A DNA stretch of 64,000 nt. It comes from Parolsenella massiliensis. GTDB lineage: Bacteria; Actinomycetota; Coriobacteriia; Coriobacteriales; Atopobiaceae. Below, one piece after another: positions 24,201 to 32,888 of the stretch. The notes under the pieces were generated by a model, which saw only the letters and a list, made by a program, of their open reading frames with translations, was not told where the DNA came from and did not search any database. Position numbers and translations under genes: made by a program. The stretch is taken from NCBI RefSeq assembly GCF_900143685.1, contig NZ_LT671675.1, positions 533,111-597,110 on the forward strand, in the 5' to 3' direction. The number at the start of each line of letters is the position of its first letter. Position 1 is the stretch's first letter.

Positions 24201-25923
24201 AAGGGCGGCGGGGCGCGGCGGCGGGCCATCGGGGCGCGCCGCCGCCTCGTCGCGCCCGCAGAACAGGAACCTGACGAAGCCGTTCACGAGCGACCAAAGC
24301 CGCGAGGAGGCCGCGAGGAACGGGCGCAAGGGCGGCATCGCCTCGGGCGAGTCGCGCAGGCGCAGGCGCGACATGGCGCGGCTCGCCTCGGCCCTGCTCG
24401 ACAGCCCCGCGCGCGGCGAGTCCCGCGAGGCCCTGCGCGAGGTGGTCCCCGACCTGCCCGACGAGGACGCGACCGTTGCCGCCACCGTCGTGGCCGGCCA
24501 GATAGCGAGCGCCCGCGACGGCAACGCCCAGGCGGCGCGCCTGGTGCTCGACCTCGACGAGCGCGGCAGGGCCGCCGAGGAGCGCGAGGGCGCCCCGTTC
24601 GTCCGCGACTTCGGCACGCTCCTGGCCCCGCCCTACGTGGCCCTGCACCGCGCCGTGGAGCGCGACGAGGGCCTGGAGCGCTGGCTGCACGGCGGCCGCT
24701 TCTCGGGCAAGTCCTCGGTCATCTCGCTGGAGATAGCCTACGGGCTCATGCGCCACCCGGAGCGCTCCGCCTTCGTGATGCCCAAGATCGGGCAGGACAT
24801 CGAGGGCGGCGTGTTCGAGCAGATGCTGTGGGCGCTGCGCAAGCTGGGATGCGAGGGCGAGTGGGTCGCGACCAAGCGGCCGTGCAGGCTCGCGCGCCCG
24901 TCGACCGGGCAGGTCGTGACATTCAAGGGCGGCGACCGCTCGGACAAGACGAAGGCCATCAAGGCCCCGGCCGGCACCTACTACGCCTACCAGTGGATAA
25001 GCGAGGTCGACCAGTTCGGCGGCATGCGCGACGTGCGAACCGTCCTGCAGTCGGTCACGCGAGACGCGCCGGATGGCGCCGTCTACTTCCGCTTCTTCGA
25101 CTACAACCCGCCGCGCTCGCGAGACGCGTGGGTCAACGCCCACGTCGCCGAGGTTGCGGCCGCCGACCCGGCGTCGGTCATCTCCACGACCTACCTCGAC
25201 ATGCCGCGCGAGTGGGTGCCCGAGCAGGTCTACCGCGACGCCGAGGCCCTGCGCGAGCTGGACGAGGAGAGCTGGCGCCACGAGTGGGGCGGCGAGAGCA
25301 CCGGCTACGGCGCCGAGGTGTTCCAGCGCGTCGAGGTCCGCGCCGTCACCGACGAGGAGCGCCGCCGCCTGGAGCACCGCGTCTACGGCGTGGACTGGGG
25401 ATTCTCGGTGGACCCGTTCGTCTGGGTCCAGGCCGCCTACGACCGGGGGTCCCGCACGCTCTACGTGCTCGACGAGATCAGCGGCGTGGGCCTGTCGAAC
25501 GAGGAGAGCGCCCACATGGTCGCCGCCCGCATGTCCCGCCCGCGCCTGGAGGGCGGCGCCCTGGGCGAGCCGGGGCACGACGGGCCGGACGTGGTGGAGG
25601 ACGCCGAGCCGTGGGCCGAGGTCATGTGCGACTCGGCCGAGCCGAAGAGCGTGGCCGACTTCCGCGCGGCCGGCATCCAGGCGGCGAGCGTGCCCAAGCA
25701 GGGCGCCCACAACGTGCGCAACTCCGTCCGCTGGCTGCAGGACCGCGCCGCCATCGTGGTCGACCCCAGGTGCGGGGTCGCGGCCCGCGAGCTGCCCTCG
25801 TACCAGTACGCGCTCACGCGCGACGGGAAGCCCACCGGCATGCTGCCCGACGCCGACAACCACGCGATAGACGCCCTGCGTTACGCGGTCGCGAGACTCA
25901 TCGACGACGCATCGGTGGTCTAG
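24181..25923 (+). CDS. Terminase: large subunit with small-subunit-like N-terminal extension
   Basis: The packaging motor: ATPase that translocates DNA into the prohead and nuclease that cuts it. Residues 140-580 are a Terminase_3-type large subunit with Walker A GGRFSGKSS (171-179), the acidic ATPase strand YQWISEVDQF, and the RNase H-like nuclease residues in YGVDWGFSVDPF, MCDSAEPKSVADF and DADNHAIDALRYA. Residues 1-135 add a basic tail and a segment (REEAARNGRKGGIASGESRR; then ARDGNAQAARLVLDLDERG) like the small subunits of Gram-positive phages. No separate small-subunit gene is seen, so a natural fusion is likely. 580 residues against about 420-450 for typical TerL. Confidence 0.9.
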   Translation: MAKRRSKRAAGRGGGPSGRAAASSRPQNRNLTKPFTSDQSREEAARNGRKGGIASGESRRRRRDMARLASALLDSPARGESREALREVVPDLPDEDATVAATVVAGQIASARDGNAQAARLVLDLDERGRAAEEREGAPFVRDFGTLLAPPYVALHRAVERDEGLERWLHGGRFSGKSSVISLEIAYGLMRHPERSAFVMPKIGQDIEGGVFEQMLWALRKLGCEGEWVATKRPCRLARPSTGQVVTFKGGDRSDKTKAIKAPAGTYYAYQWISEVDQFGGMRDVRTVLQSVTRDAPDGAVYFRFFDYNPPRSRDAWVNAHVAEVAAADPASVISTTYLDMPREWVPEQVYRDAEALRELDEESWRHEWGGESTGYGAEVFQRVEVRAVTDEERRRLEHRVYGVDWGFSVDPFVWVQAAYDRGSRTLYVLDEISGVGLSNEESAHMVAARMSRPRLEGGALGEPGHDGPDVVEDAEPWAEVMCDSAEPKSVADFRAAGIQAASVPKQGAHNVRNSVRWLQDRAAIVVDPRCGVAARELPSYQYALTRDGKPTGMLPDADNHAIDALRYAVARLIDDASVV

Positions 25924-25938
25924 CGGCGGGAGGTCGCG

Positions 25939-27336
25939 TTGAAGAGGATTAACGGCGTGCCGGGGTGGGCGACGAGGTTCCTGCGCAGGGCCGGGTACTC
26001 GCCGGCGAACTGCATGGACTCGCGCATCGCGGCGTGGTGGAGCTGGTACCAGGCGAGCAACGGGTTCTACGCGACGGAGCGCAGAGACACGGGGCGCGGA
26101 CCCGACGGCGGCAGGCTGTCGCTGAGGCCCGCCCGCGCCGCCGCCGACGAGTGGGCGAGCCTGGTCATGGACGAGAAGACCGCCATCGGCTCGGCCGACG
26201 ACGACCTGTCCCGGTGGCTCTCCGAGCGCTTCGGCTCGTTCGTCTCGGAACAGGCCGACAGCCTCGCGCTGGCGTTCGCGCTCGGCTCGGGCGTGTGGGC
26301 CTGTCAGTTCGACGGCATCACTGAGGCCTCGACGGCCGGGGCCACGGCGCGCGTCGAGTTCTACGACGCCGGGGCCGTCATCCCGCTCGCCACCGACGGC
26401 CGCGAGTCGGTGTCGGTGGCGCTCGTGGGCCGCGTGCTCGTGGGCGGCCGCACGTACGACCAGCTGCAGGTGCACGAGCCGGTGACCGAGACGGGCGGCA
26501 CGTACCACCTGCGCACGTGGCTGTTCGACCCGCGGGCGCAGGGCCGCGAAGTGTCGAGCGAGCTGGTGGTCGCCGACCTCGACACGGGCTCGACGCTGCC
26601 AACCTACGCGTTCGTGCGCCCGGCGCTCGCCAACACATACGAGGACTTCACGCCGCTGGGCGTGTCGGTCTACGACGACGCCGTGGACGCCATCAAGAAC
26701 GTGGACGCCGCGTTCGACGCCATGTACTGGCGCACGCGCCTGTGCGTGCCGCGCGTCTTCGTGGACGAGGCCGGAGTCAGGCGCGACCCCAAGACGGGGC
26801 AGGAGGACGTGGGCGGCACCATCGACGGCCTGCTGTTCCACGGCCTGCGCGGCGCCGTGGGCCAGGGCGTGCCGGTCACCGTCTACAACCCCGAGACCCG
26901 CGCGGCCGAGAGCCAGGTGGCGCTCAACGACGCGCTGAGCCTGTTCAGCATCAAGTGCGGGTTCGGCCCCAACTACTTCAGCTATACGCGCCAGGGAGGC
27001 CTCAAGACCGCCCGCGAGGTCGTGTCCGACAACTCCGTGCTGTACCGAAACCTGCGCAAGCACGAGGGCGTCGTGGGCGCGGCGCTTCGCCGCCTCATGA
27101 TGGGCGCCTACTCGGCCGAGCGCTCGCTGCGCGGGCTGCCGGTGGCAGAGGGCGCCTCCGTGACCGTGACGTGGGACGACTCCGTGGTGGAGGACGCCGA
27201 CGCCGAGCGCGAGACCATGAAGGACGACGTGGCGCGCGGGCTGTGCCCGCGCTGGCGCTACGTGATGAAGTACTACGACCTCTCCGAGGCCGAGGCCGCG
27301 TCGCTGGCGGCCGAGGACGAGGGCTACGGCGAGTAG
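25939..27336 (+). CDS. Portal protein (SPP1 gp6-like)
   Basis: A 465-residue portal protein forming the dodecameric ring at the capsid vertex through which DNA passes. The N-terminal arm (CMDSRIAAWWSWYQASNGFY) and the segments FGSFVSEQADSLALAFALGSG and KTAREVVSDNSVLYRNLRKHE match SPP1-like portals. The start is TTG 25,939 with a CGGGAGG site 7 bases upstream. It lies between terminase and the MuF minor head protein, the standard order. The C-terminus ends in an acidic helix. Confidence 0.87.
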   Translation: MKRINGVPGWATRFLRRAGYSPANCMDSRIAAWWSWYQASNGFYATERRDTGRGPDGGRLSLRPARAAADEWASLVMDEKTAIGSADDDLSRWLSERFGSFVSEQADSLALAFALGSGVWACQFDGITEASTAGATARVEFYDAGAVIPLATDGRESVSVALVGRVLVGGRTYDQLQVHEPVTETGGTYHLRTWLFDPRAQGREVSSELVVADLDTGSTLPTYAFVRPALANTYEDFTPLGVSVYDDAVDAIKNVDAAFDAMYWRTRLCVPRVFVDEAGVRRDPKTGQEDVGGTIDGLLFHGLRGAVGQGVPVTVYNPETRAAESQVALNDALSLFSIKCGFGPNYFSYTRQGGLKTAREVVSDNSVLYRNLRKHEGVVGAALRRLMMGAYSAERSLRGLPVAEGASVTVTWDDSVVEDADAERETMKDDVARGLCPRWRYVMKYYDLSEAEAASLAAEDEGYGE

Positions 27337-27339
27337 CGC

Positions 27340-29067
27340 GTGGCCGCCGACTACTTCGACCGGCTCGCGTCCGAGCTGGTCGGCGGCGCCCAGGAGCGCT
27401 GGGTCGCCGCGCTGACCGAGAGGTGCGCCTCGCTGCTGGCCCGCTCCGTGGCGAACCCCGACGCCTACCGCGCGCTCGCCCGCACCTCCCCCGTCGGCGC
27501 CATGCGCCTGTGGGCCGAGTGGGAGCCGAGGGTGAGCGAGGGGTGCCGCGCCGCGTGGGAGGAGGCCGTCTCCGACGAGGACGAGGCGATCGTGGCCTCG
27601 CTGTCGCGCTGGGCCGGCGACAGGCCGCACGAGACCGCATACGCCTCCCGCGTGGCGGCCGAGGCGGCCCGCGGCATGTCCGAGGTGCTGCGCCGCGAGA
27701 ACGTGGCGCTGGCGTCAAACCTGGAGCGCTCGTGGGGCGAGGCCGTGGCCGACGCCGTGACGCGCGTGGAGTCGGGCGAGAGCCCGAGGCGCGTGCTGAC
27801 CGACGCCACGGCGAGGCTCGCGTCGCTGGGCCTGGAGACCATCGACTACCGTACCGGGGTGCGCTGCCGCGTGGACGCCGCGCTTCGGCGCCACGTCGTG
27901 ACGCAGGCCAACCAGGCGAGGAACGACCTGCTCGTGCGCCGCATGGACGAGTGGGGCGTCGACCTCGTGTTCGTATCGGCGCACTACGGGGCGCGCCCGA
28001 GCCACGCCGTCTGGCAGGGCCGCGTGTTCAGCCGCTCCGGGTCCTCGGCGAAGTACCCGCCGCTCGTGGAGTCGACGGGCTACGGCACGGCCGGCGGCCT
28101 GTGCGGCGTGAACTGCCGCCACACCATGACGCCCTACGTCGAGGGCCTGTCCAAGCTGCCGAGCACGGACTACGCCGAGCAGGAGCGCCTGACCGGCATG
28201 ACGAGCGACGAGTACTACGCCGCCACGCAGGCCCAGCGCCGGCTGGAGGCGCGGATGCGCGAGACCAAGCGCGAGGTGGCCCTGGGCGAGGCCGCGGGCG
28301 CCGACGTGGCGGCCGCCAGGGTGCGCCTGGGCGAGCTGCAGGGCAGGCTGCGCGACCACTGCCGGGCCAGCCACCTGCGCCGCGACTACGAGCGCGAGAG
28401 GGCCTACGGCCTGCCGGAGGGCGTGGCCCAGCCGAGGGCGCTCAAGGCGCTCCCGCTGGAGCAGCGCGAGAGGTTCATCCCGCGCGAGCAGAGGGCGGCG
28501 GGCACGGCGTACGACGTCAGCAGGAGGGCCGTCAACGGGCCCTCCTACCGCAGGAAGTTCGACTCCGCGGGCCTCCCGAAGAGGACTGCCGCAACCTGCT
28601 ACACCGAGGCACGGAGAATACTGCGCGACCGCGACGGCACCGACGGCGAGCGTATGAGCGTCGTCTCGTGGAGGGGCGGCAGGCTGGTATGCGACACGTT
28701 CGGGTCGCACGCACAGAAGGCACAGGCGGGACTGACCCTCAGCCAGTACGAGAGGGCGGCGTCGACCGATGGCGGCGTGGTCATCATGCACAACCACCCG
28801 GCCAGCACGAGGCCGTCGTGGGCTGATCTCAAGAGCGTGGCGGCGAACGAGTTCGTCAGGGCGTCCCTCGTCCTCTGCCACGACGGCACCGTTTACCTCG
28901 TATCTGGCACGTCTCCGCAGCTTATCGCAACATATGAGGCTATACTTAAGAAGCTGAGAGACCAGCTCGGCGGAACGATTCCGGACGAGCTGGTAAAGAT
29001 GCGCGCGCTCGACGAGCTCTATGGACGAAACGAGGTGGAGAGATGGTTGAGGATAAGAAGGCTCTGA
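27340..29067 (+). CDS. MuF-type minor head protein with C-terminal RadC/JAB-like domain
   Basis: Residues 1-290 are a Phage_min_cap2/MuF-type minor capsid protein, marked by HVVTQANQARNDLLVRRMDEWG and SAHYGARPSHAVWQGRVF and by TAGGLCGVNCRHTMTPYVEG. A helical linker (about 300-410) leads to a C-terminal domain (about 430-545) that contains MHNHPASTRPSWADL, an H-x-H-P-x(n)-S-x-x-D pattern as in RadC/JAMM metalloproteins. Codons in the last 400 bp are less GC-biased, suggesting an acquired domain. MuF proteins with C-terminal effector domains are known as phage-borne polymorphic toxins; an overlapping small acidic gene follows, as expected for an immunity gene. Effector activity is inferred. GTG start at 27,340, 3 bp after portal. 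Confidence 0.82.
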   Translation: MAADYFDRLASELVGGAQERWVAALTERCASLLARSVANPDAYRALARTSPVGAMRLWAEWEPRVSEGCRAAWEEAVSDEDEAIVASLSRWAGDRPHETAYASRVAAEAARGMSEVLRRENVALASNLERSWGEAVADAVTRVESGESPRRVLTDATARLASLGLETIDYRTGVRCRVDAALRRHVVTQANQARNDLLVRRMDEWGVDLVFVSAHYGARPSHAVWQGRVFSRSGSSAKYPPLVESTGYGTAGGLCGVNCRHTMTPYVEGLSKLPSTDYAEQERLTGMTSDEYYAATQAQRRLEARMRETKREVALGEAAGADVAAARVRLGELQGRLRDHCRASHLRRDYERERAYGLPEGVAQPRALKALPLEQRERFIPREQRAAGTAYDVSRRAVNGPSYRRKFDSAGLPKRTAATCYTEARRILRDRDGTDGERMSVVSWRGGRLVCDTFGSHAQKAQAGLTLSQYERAASTDGGVVIMHNHPASTRPSWADLKSVAANEFVRASLVLCHDGTVYLVSGTSPQLIATYEAILKKLRDQLGGTIPDELVKMRALDELYGRNEVERWLRIRRL

Positions 29068-29264
29068 CGCTCTGGGACTTCTACGAGTCGAACAAGCAGT
29101 ACTTCGGCGGCCTCATCATCGACGACCGCCCGGGCGCGGAGGACCTCCTCATTCTCCTGGACAAGGATGAGGCGGGCCGCCGAGAGTACATCAAGCAGCT
29201 TCCTGAGGATTTCGTCGCCGGGTTCGACCTGTCGCTCCTCCCGCCTGCCGGAACCGCTGCGTAG
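29043..29264 (+). CDS. Small acidic protein, candidate immunity partner
   Basis: A 73-residue acidic protein (LIIDDRPGAEDLLILLDKDEAG in the middle) encoded so that its first 25 bp overlap the 3' end of the MuF-type gene. Codon use is less GC-rich than in surrounding head genes and resembles the C-terminal part of its upstream neighbour. Position, size and charge suit an immunity protein for the C-terminal effector, but there is no family match. A strong terminator follows, isolating the pair as the end of a transcript. Confidence 0.65.
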   Translation: MVEDKKALTLWDFYESNKQYFGGLIIDDRPGAEDLLILLDKDEAGRREYIKQLPEDFVAGFDLSLLPPAGTAA

Positions 29265-29294
29265 GCTCGGCACAACAGCGCGCCACGACTCGAT

Positions 29295-29319
29295 GGCCCC
29301 GCCTCGGCGGGGCCTTTTT
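29295..29319 (+). terminator. Terminator between MuF pair and scaffold gene
   Basis: GGCCCCGCC (29,295-29,303) pairs perfectly with GGCGGGGCC (29,306-29,314), followed by TTTTT. It divides the late operon inside the head module. Confidence 0.92.
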
Positions 29320-29392
29320 CATGCCGTTACCGGCCGCCGACCATGCCCCCCGAGCGGGGGAAGGGCCCCCGCATGCGGAAGGGAGCCTCCGA

Positions 29393-29911
29393 ATGGCAGA
29401 GGAAGAGCCGGCCGTCGCGGCCGAGGGCGCGCAGCCCCAGGAAGCCGTGGCCGCCGGGCAGCCCCAGGACACCGCGCAGGGAGAGGCCGCCCAGGCCCAG
29501 GACCCCAGGCGCGGCGAGGGCACCGACGCGGCACCCAACGTCCACAAGCTGGAGCGAGACGTCGCCAACCGAGACAAGCGCATCGCCGAACTGGAGGCCA
29601 AGCTGGCGGCCAGCGAGAAGGGCGGCAGCGACCTCGAGGCGCGCATCGCCGCGCTCGAGAAGCGGGCGACGGAGTCCGCGACCGAGGCCGCGAACGCCAG
29701 GGCCGACGCGGCGCTCACGGCCGCGGGCTGCGTTGACTGCGAGCTGGGGCGCACGGCCCTGGCCGCGTACGACGGGGACGTCGACAAGCTCAGGGAGGCG
29801 AAGCCCTACCTGTTCGGCGGGGGCCAGCGCATGTCCACCGGCGGCAGCCGCTCCGGCTCGGCCGGCGGCGCCGCGCGCAACATCCGCGAGGGCCTCCAGG
29901 CAATCAACTAG
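29393..29911 (+). CDS. Scaffolding protein
   Basis: A 172-residue capsid scaffold. It has an acidic low-complexity N-terminus (Ala/Gln/Glu-rich, 1-45), a central coiled coil (about 50-105; VHKLERDVANRDKRIAELEA) and a C-terminal part with ADAALTAAGCVDCELGRTALAAY and a Gly/Ser tail ending RNIREGLQAIN, matching the phage minor structural GP20/DUF4355-type scaffolds. ATG 29,393 follows GGAAGGGAG. The capsid gene is 15 bp downstream. Confidence 0.82.
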   Translation: MAEEEPAVAAEGAQPQEAVAAGQPQDTAQGEAAQAQDPRRGEGTDAAPNVHKLERDVANRDKRIAELEAKLAASEKGGSDLEARIAALEKRATESATEAANARADAALTAAGCVDCELGRTALAAYDGDVDKLREAKPYLFGGGQRMSTGGSRSGSAGGAARNIREGLQAIN

Positions 29912-29926
29912 CGAAGAGGGAGACAC

Positions 29927-30826
29927 ATGGCAATCACACTGACCGACCTGGCCGCCAACTCCGGCGACAAGCTGGTGCAGGGCTTCACGAACGAGATCGT
30001 GACCGACTCGTACCTGCTCGGCGCCATGCCGTTCGACGACTGCATGACGGCGACCGGCACGAGCGACCTCAAGTACAACTACAAGCGCGTCAAGACGCCG
30101 GCCGAGGCCGCGTTCCGAGCGCTCGGCTCCGAGCCCGCCGAGAGCGTGCCCACGACCGAGGAGAAGGCGACCAACGTCGCCATCCTGGCGAACAAGTGGA
30201 CGATGGACCGCGTCGCCAAGGACGCCGCGGGCGACCTGTACCAGCTCTACCTCGAGGAGTCCAAGAGCTCCATCATCCGCAAGTTCAACAAGACGTTCGT
30301 GAGCGGCGACGTCTCCAAGGAGACCGACGGCTTCGACGGCCTGGCCAAGGCGCTCAAGGGAACCTCCACCGAGGCCACGTCCGCCACGAGCCTCAAGGTC
30401 GTCGACCAGGCCGCGGCCCTCGCGTACCTCGAGGAGCTGGACACGATGCTGTCCTGCCTCATGCGCACGCCCGACGCCCTGGTCATGAGCGCCGCACAGC
30501 GCGTCAAGCTCAACTCCTGCCTGCGCGTCGTGGGCATGGGCACGCAGACCATGGAGACGGCCGGCCGCGTCGTGGCCTCCTACAACGGCATCCCCATCCA
30601 GGAGATGCGCGACGGCGCCATGACCGGCGGCGACGTGTACGCCTGCTGCTTCGGCCTCGACGGCCTGCACGGCGTGACGCTCGCGGGCGGCAACGCCGTG
30701 TCCGTGACGCTGCCCGACTGGTCCACGCCCGGCGCCGTCAAGTCCGGCGACTGCGAGCTGGTCTGCGGCATCGCGCTCAAGGCCACGAAGGCCGCCGGCG
30801 TCCTGCACGCCAAGGCCGAGGCGTAG
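29927..30826 (+). CDS. Major capsid protein
   Basis: A 299-residue HK97-fold-type capsid protein inferred from position directly after the scaffold and from its sequence. It starts MAITLTDLAANSGDKLVQGF, with N-arm NEIVTDSYLLGAMPFDD, a central VSGDVSKETDGFDGLAKAL and a P-domain region with LMRTPDALVMSAAQRVKLNSC and ASYNGIPIQEMRDGA, as in capsid proteins of other Gram-positive siphoviruses. A GAAGAGGGAG site lies 6 bases before ATG. No protease gene is seen, consistent with a separate scaffold rather than a delta domain. Confidence 0.87.
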   Translation: MAITLTDLAANSGDKLVQGFTNEIVTDSYLLGAMPFDDCMTATGTSDLKYNYKRVKTPAEAAFRALGSEPAESVPTTEEKATNVAILANKWTMDRVAKDAAGDLYQLYLEESKSSIIRKFNKTFVSGDVSKETDGFDGLAKALKGTSTEATSATSLKVVDQAAALAYLEELDTMLSCLMRTPDALVMSAAQRVKLNSCLRVVGMGTQTMETAGRVVASYNGIPIQEMRDGAMTGGDVYACCFGLDGLHGVTLAGGNAVSVTLPDWSTPGAVKSGDCELVCGIALKATKAAGVLHAKAEA

Positions 30827-30830
30827 CGCC

Positions 30831-31175
30831 GTGGCTACGCCCGCGCTCACGCACGAGCTGTACGCGGGCGAGCTGTACCGCGGGGAGCTGGACGGGGACG
30901 CGTTCGCCTCCGCCCTGCCCCGCGCCACGGCCCGCCTCGCCGCCATCACCGGCGGCGACGTGCCCGAACGCTGCCGTGACGCCTGGCTCTGCGCGCTGTG
31001 CGCCATGGTCGACCGCGTGGCCGGGCTCGACCGCTCCGGCACCGTCTCGTCCGAGACCGTCGGCTCGACGTCGGTGACGTACGCCGACGCCGTGGCCGGG
31101 GCCTCCGACCTCGACGCCGTGGCGCCGTGGCTGGCCGGGACGGGCCTGCTCTACATGGGGGTGGGCGAGCGGTGA
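30831..31175 (+). CDS. Head-tail connector protein
   Basis: A 114-residue, mostly helical protein starting at GTG 30,831, 4 bp after the capsid gene. Size, position and the pattern ALPRATARLAAITGGDVPER followed by a helix and a closing acidic segment suit the gp6/gp15-type adaptor ring below the portal. Family assignment is by genome position rather than a firm motif. Confidence 0.65.
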   Translation: MATPALTHELYAGELYRGELDGDAFASALPRATARLAAITGGDVPERCRDAWLCALCAMVDRVAGLDRSGTVSSETVGSTSVTYADAVAGASDLDAVAPWLAGTGLLYMGVGER

Positions 31176-31474
31176 TGGGATGGGACACGGCCACCACGTG
31201 GCACCGCATGCCCGGCGGCGGGTGGCGGCACAAGGTCCACGCCGGGTGCAGGGTCGAGCGCTCCGAGGCGAGCGACCCGTCCTCGCCTGGACCGACCCCC
31301 GACGGCTCCACGCGCGTCTTCTTCTTCCGCGACCCCGGGCTCGTCCCTGGCGACGCGCTCTCGGTGGGCGTCGTGGCGGACGCCGAGCCGCCCGAGACGG
31401 CCCTCGAGGTCCGCTCGGTCACGCCATGGAGCGTGCGCCACGAGCACCACCACACCGAGGTCGTGGCGCGGTGA
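31175..31474 (+). CDS. Head closure or minor capsid protein
   Basis: A 99-residue beta-rich protein (TWHRMPGGGWRHKVHAGCRVE; later TRVFFFRDPGLVPGDALSVG) starting at ATG 31,175 and overlapping the connector stop (TGATG). In this order, after the connector and before the gp10-like protein, the expected product is the stopper or Minor_capsid_1-type protein. Direct motif evidence is limited. Confidence 0.6.
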   Translation: MGWDTATTWHRMPGGGWRHKVHAGCRVERSEASDPSSPGPTPDGSTRVFFFRDPGLVPGDALSVGVVADAEPPETALEVRSVTPWSVRHEHHHTEVVAR

Positions 31475-31845
31475 GGGCGCGCGTCTCCGAGGTCGACGTC
31501 GACGGCGTGCTGCGCGCGGCGGCGACGGCCAACCGGGCCGCGCTCGGCGTCACCGCCGAGAACGTCCTGTCCGACTGCCGGCCCTACGTGCCCTACGACT
31601 CGGGGGCGCTGCAGGGCTCGGGCGAGACCCGCCTGGAGGACTCGGCGGCATACGTCGAGTGGGGCGGCACCGAGGACACGTCGCGCTACGCCCGAGAGCA
31701 GTACTACGTGGCGCACGACCACGACACGGCGCAGAACGCCATGTTCGCGCCCAACGCGTGCGACCACTGGTACGAGCACGCCCGCGCCGATCGCGGCGAC
31801 GCGTGGCTCCGGATGTACGAGAAGACCCTGAGGGAGGGGACCTGA
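31471..31845 (+). CDS. Minor capsid protein 2 / HK97 gp10-like
   Basis: A 124-residue protein from GTG 31,471, overlapping the previous stop. Its RPYVPYDSGALQGSGETRLE and YVEWGGTEDTSRYAREQYY match the Minor_capsid_2 pattern (a conserved V-P-x-D-S-G-x-L turn and a Tyr-rich hairpin), and it ends WYEHARADRGDAWLRMYEK. Such proteins take part in head-tail joining in Gram-positive siphoviruses. Confidence 0.75.
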   Translation: MRARVSEVDVDGVLRAAATANRAALGVTAENVLSDCRPYVPYDSGALQGSGETRLEDSAAYVEWGGTEDTSRYAREQYYVAHDHDTAQNAMFAPNACDHWYEHARADRGDAWLRMYEKTLREGT

Positions 31846-31846
31846 C

Positions 31847-32239
31847 ATGGCCGAGGACGTGGCCAGGGCCGTGACCGACTTCGTGGCCGGGCACCTGCCG
31901 GGCGTGGAGGTCGAGTACGGCCAGTTCCCGGGCAGGACCGGATGCATGGTGAGGGCCGCCCCCGGCGACCCGTGGGTGCGCCGCTACCTGTCCGGCGGCG
32001 GCGTGCGGCGCTTCGGCTACGAGGTCTACCTGCGCGTCCTGCCGCGCGGCTCCGAGGAGGGCCGCGTCGACGCGCTGGCCGCGCTGCGAGGCCTGCAGCA
32101 GGCCATCGACGGAGGGGAGGCGCCCGAGTGGCCGGCCGTGCGGACGCACGAGGTCACGAGCCTCCCGTCCCAGTACGGCGCCGCGCAGGACGGCACCGTG
32201 ACATACCAGCTTACGGCGGCCATGACGTACATGGCCTAG
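31847..32239 (+). CDS. Tail terminator / Minor_capsid_3-like protein
   Basis: A 130-residue alpha/beta protein beginning MAEDVARAVTDFVAGHLPGV, one base after the previous stop. The FGYEVYLRVLPRGSEEGRVDAL strand-loop and a C-terminal TVTYQLTAAMTYMA strand are typical of tail terminator proteins that cap the tail tube. It is directly followed by the tube protein. Confidence 0.72.
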   Translation: MAEDVARAVTDFVAGHLPGVEVEYGQFPGRTGCMVRAAPGDPWVRRYLSGGGVRRFGYEVYLRVLPRGSEEGRVDALAALRGLQQAIDGGEAPEWPAVRTHEVTSLPSQYGAAQDGTVTYQLTAAMTYMA

Positions 32240-32252
32240 GAGGGAGACAAGG

Positions 32253-32774
32253 ATGGAAGCATCCGGCCAGGAGACCCAGGCGTCGACCAAGCGCGCGCCC
32301 GTCTCCATCTACGAGATCCAGCACTGGGTGAAGTTCCCGGGCGAGAGCGCGTACGTGCGCGTGACGGAGACCACCAAGGCCGACGCCTCGCGAGACATGA
32401 ACACCTACGAGCCGACGTACCTCGACCGCAAGGTGCAGCCGAAGTACAACCTCGGCCGCACCGACACCATCGACTTCGAGCTCGACGCGATGGGCCCGGG
32501 CGGCATCCAGCAGCAGCTCGCGAAGTACGAGGACGCCACCGACGTCGTCATCGACTACGTTCGCACGGTGGGCTACGACTTCGAGAAGGGCGCCGCGGCG
32601 CCCGACACCGCGCTCGTCGCCAAGCACGCGAGCGCCACGCTCAACATGGACCCGCTGTCGGGCGACGACATCGCGCCCATCAAGATGGCGTGCTCGGTCA
32701 CCATCACGACCGACTACGACTACGGCACGTTCGACGCCACGAAGGCGACCTACGCGGCCTCCGCCACGGAGTAG
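32253..32774 (+). CDS. Major tail protein
   Basis: A 173-residue tube protein. Sequence such as SAYVRVTETTKADASRDMNTYEPTY and RKVQPKYNLGRTDTIDFELD, ending with MACSVTITTDYDYGTFDATKATY, fits the phage tail tube families of Firmicutes-type siphoviruses. GGAGGGAGAC precedes ATG. The long hairpin after it (32,798-32,830) may limit read-through, matching the excess of tube protein needed. Confidence 0.82.
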   Translation: MEASGQETQASTKRAPVSIYEIQHWVKFPGESAYVRVTETTKADASRDMNTYEPTYLDRKVQPKYNLGRTDTIDFELDAMGPGGIQQQLAKYEDATDVVIDYVRTVGYDFEKGAAAPDTALVAKHASATLNMDPLSGDDIAPIKMACSVTITTDYDYGTFDATKATYAASATE

Positions 32775-32797
32775 ACGGGACGCAGACACCACGACGG

Positions 32798-32830
32798 GGA
32801 GGGCCCACGGCGCGCCGCCGTGGGCCCTCC
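32798..32830 (+). terminator. 15-bp perfect hairpin after the tail tube gene
   Basis: GGAGGGCCCACGGCG (32,798-32,812) pairs perfectly with 32,816-32,830 around a CGC loop. There is no U-run, so it may act as an mRNA-stabilising or attenuating structure rather than a full terminator. Confidence 0.6.
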
Positions 32831-32888
32831 CGCGTTATCGGGGCCGCACCATGCGTGGCATCGACACGACGCGGACGCGGAGGGACGC

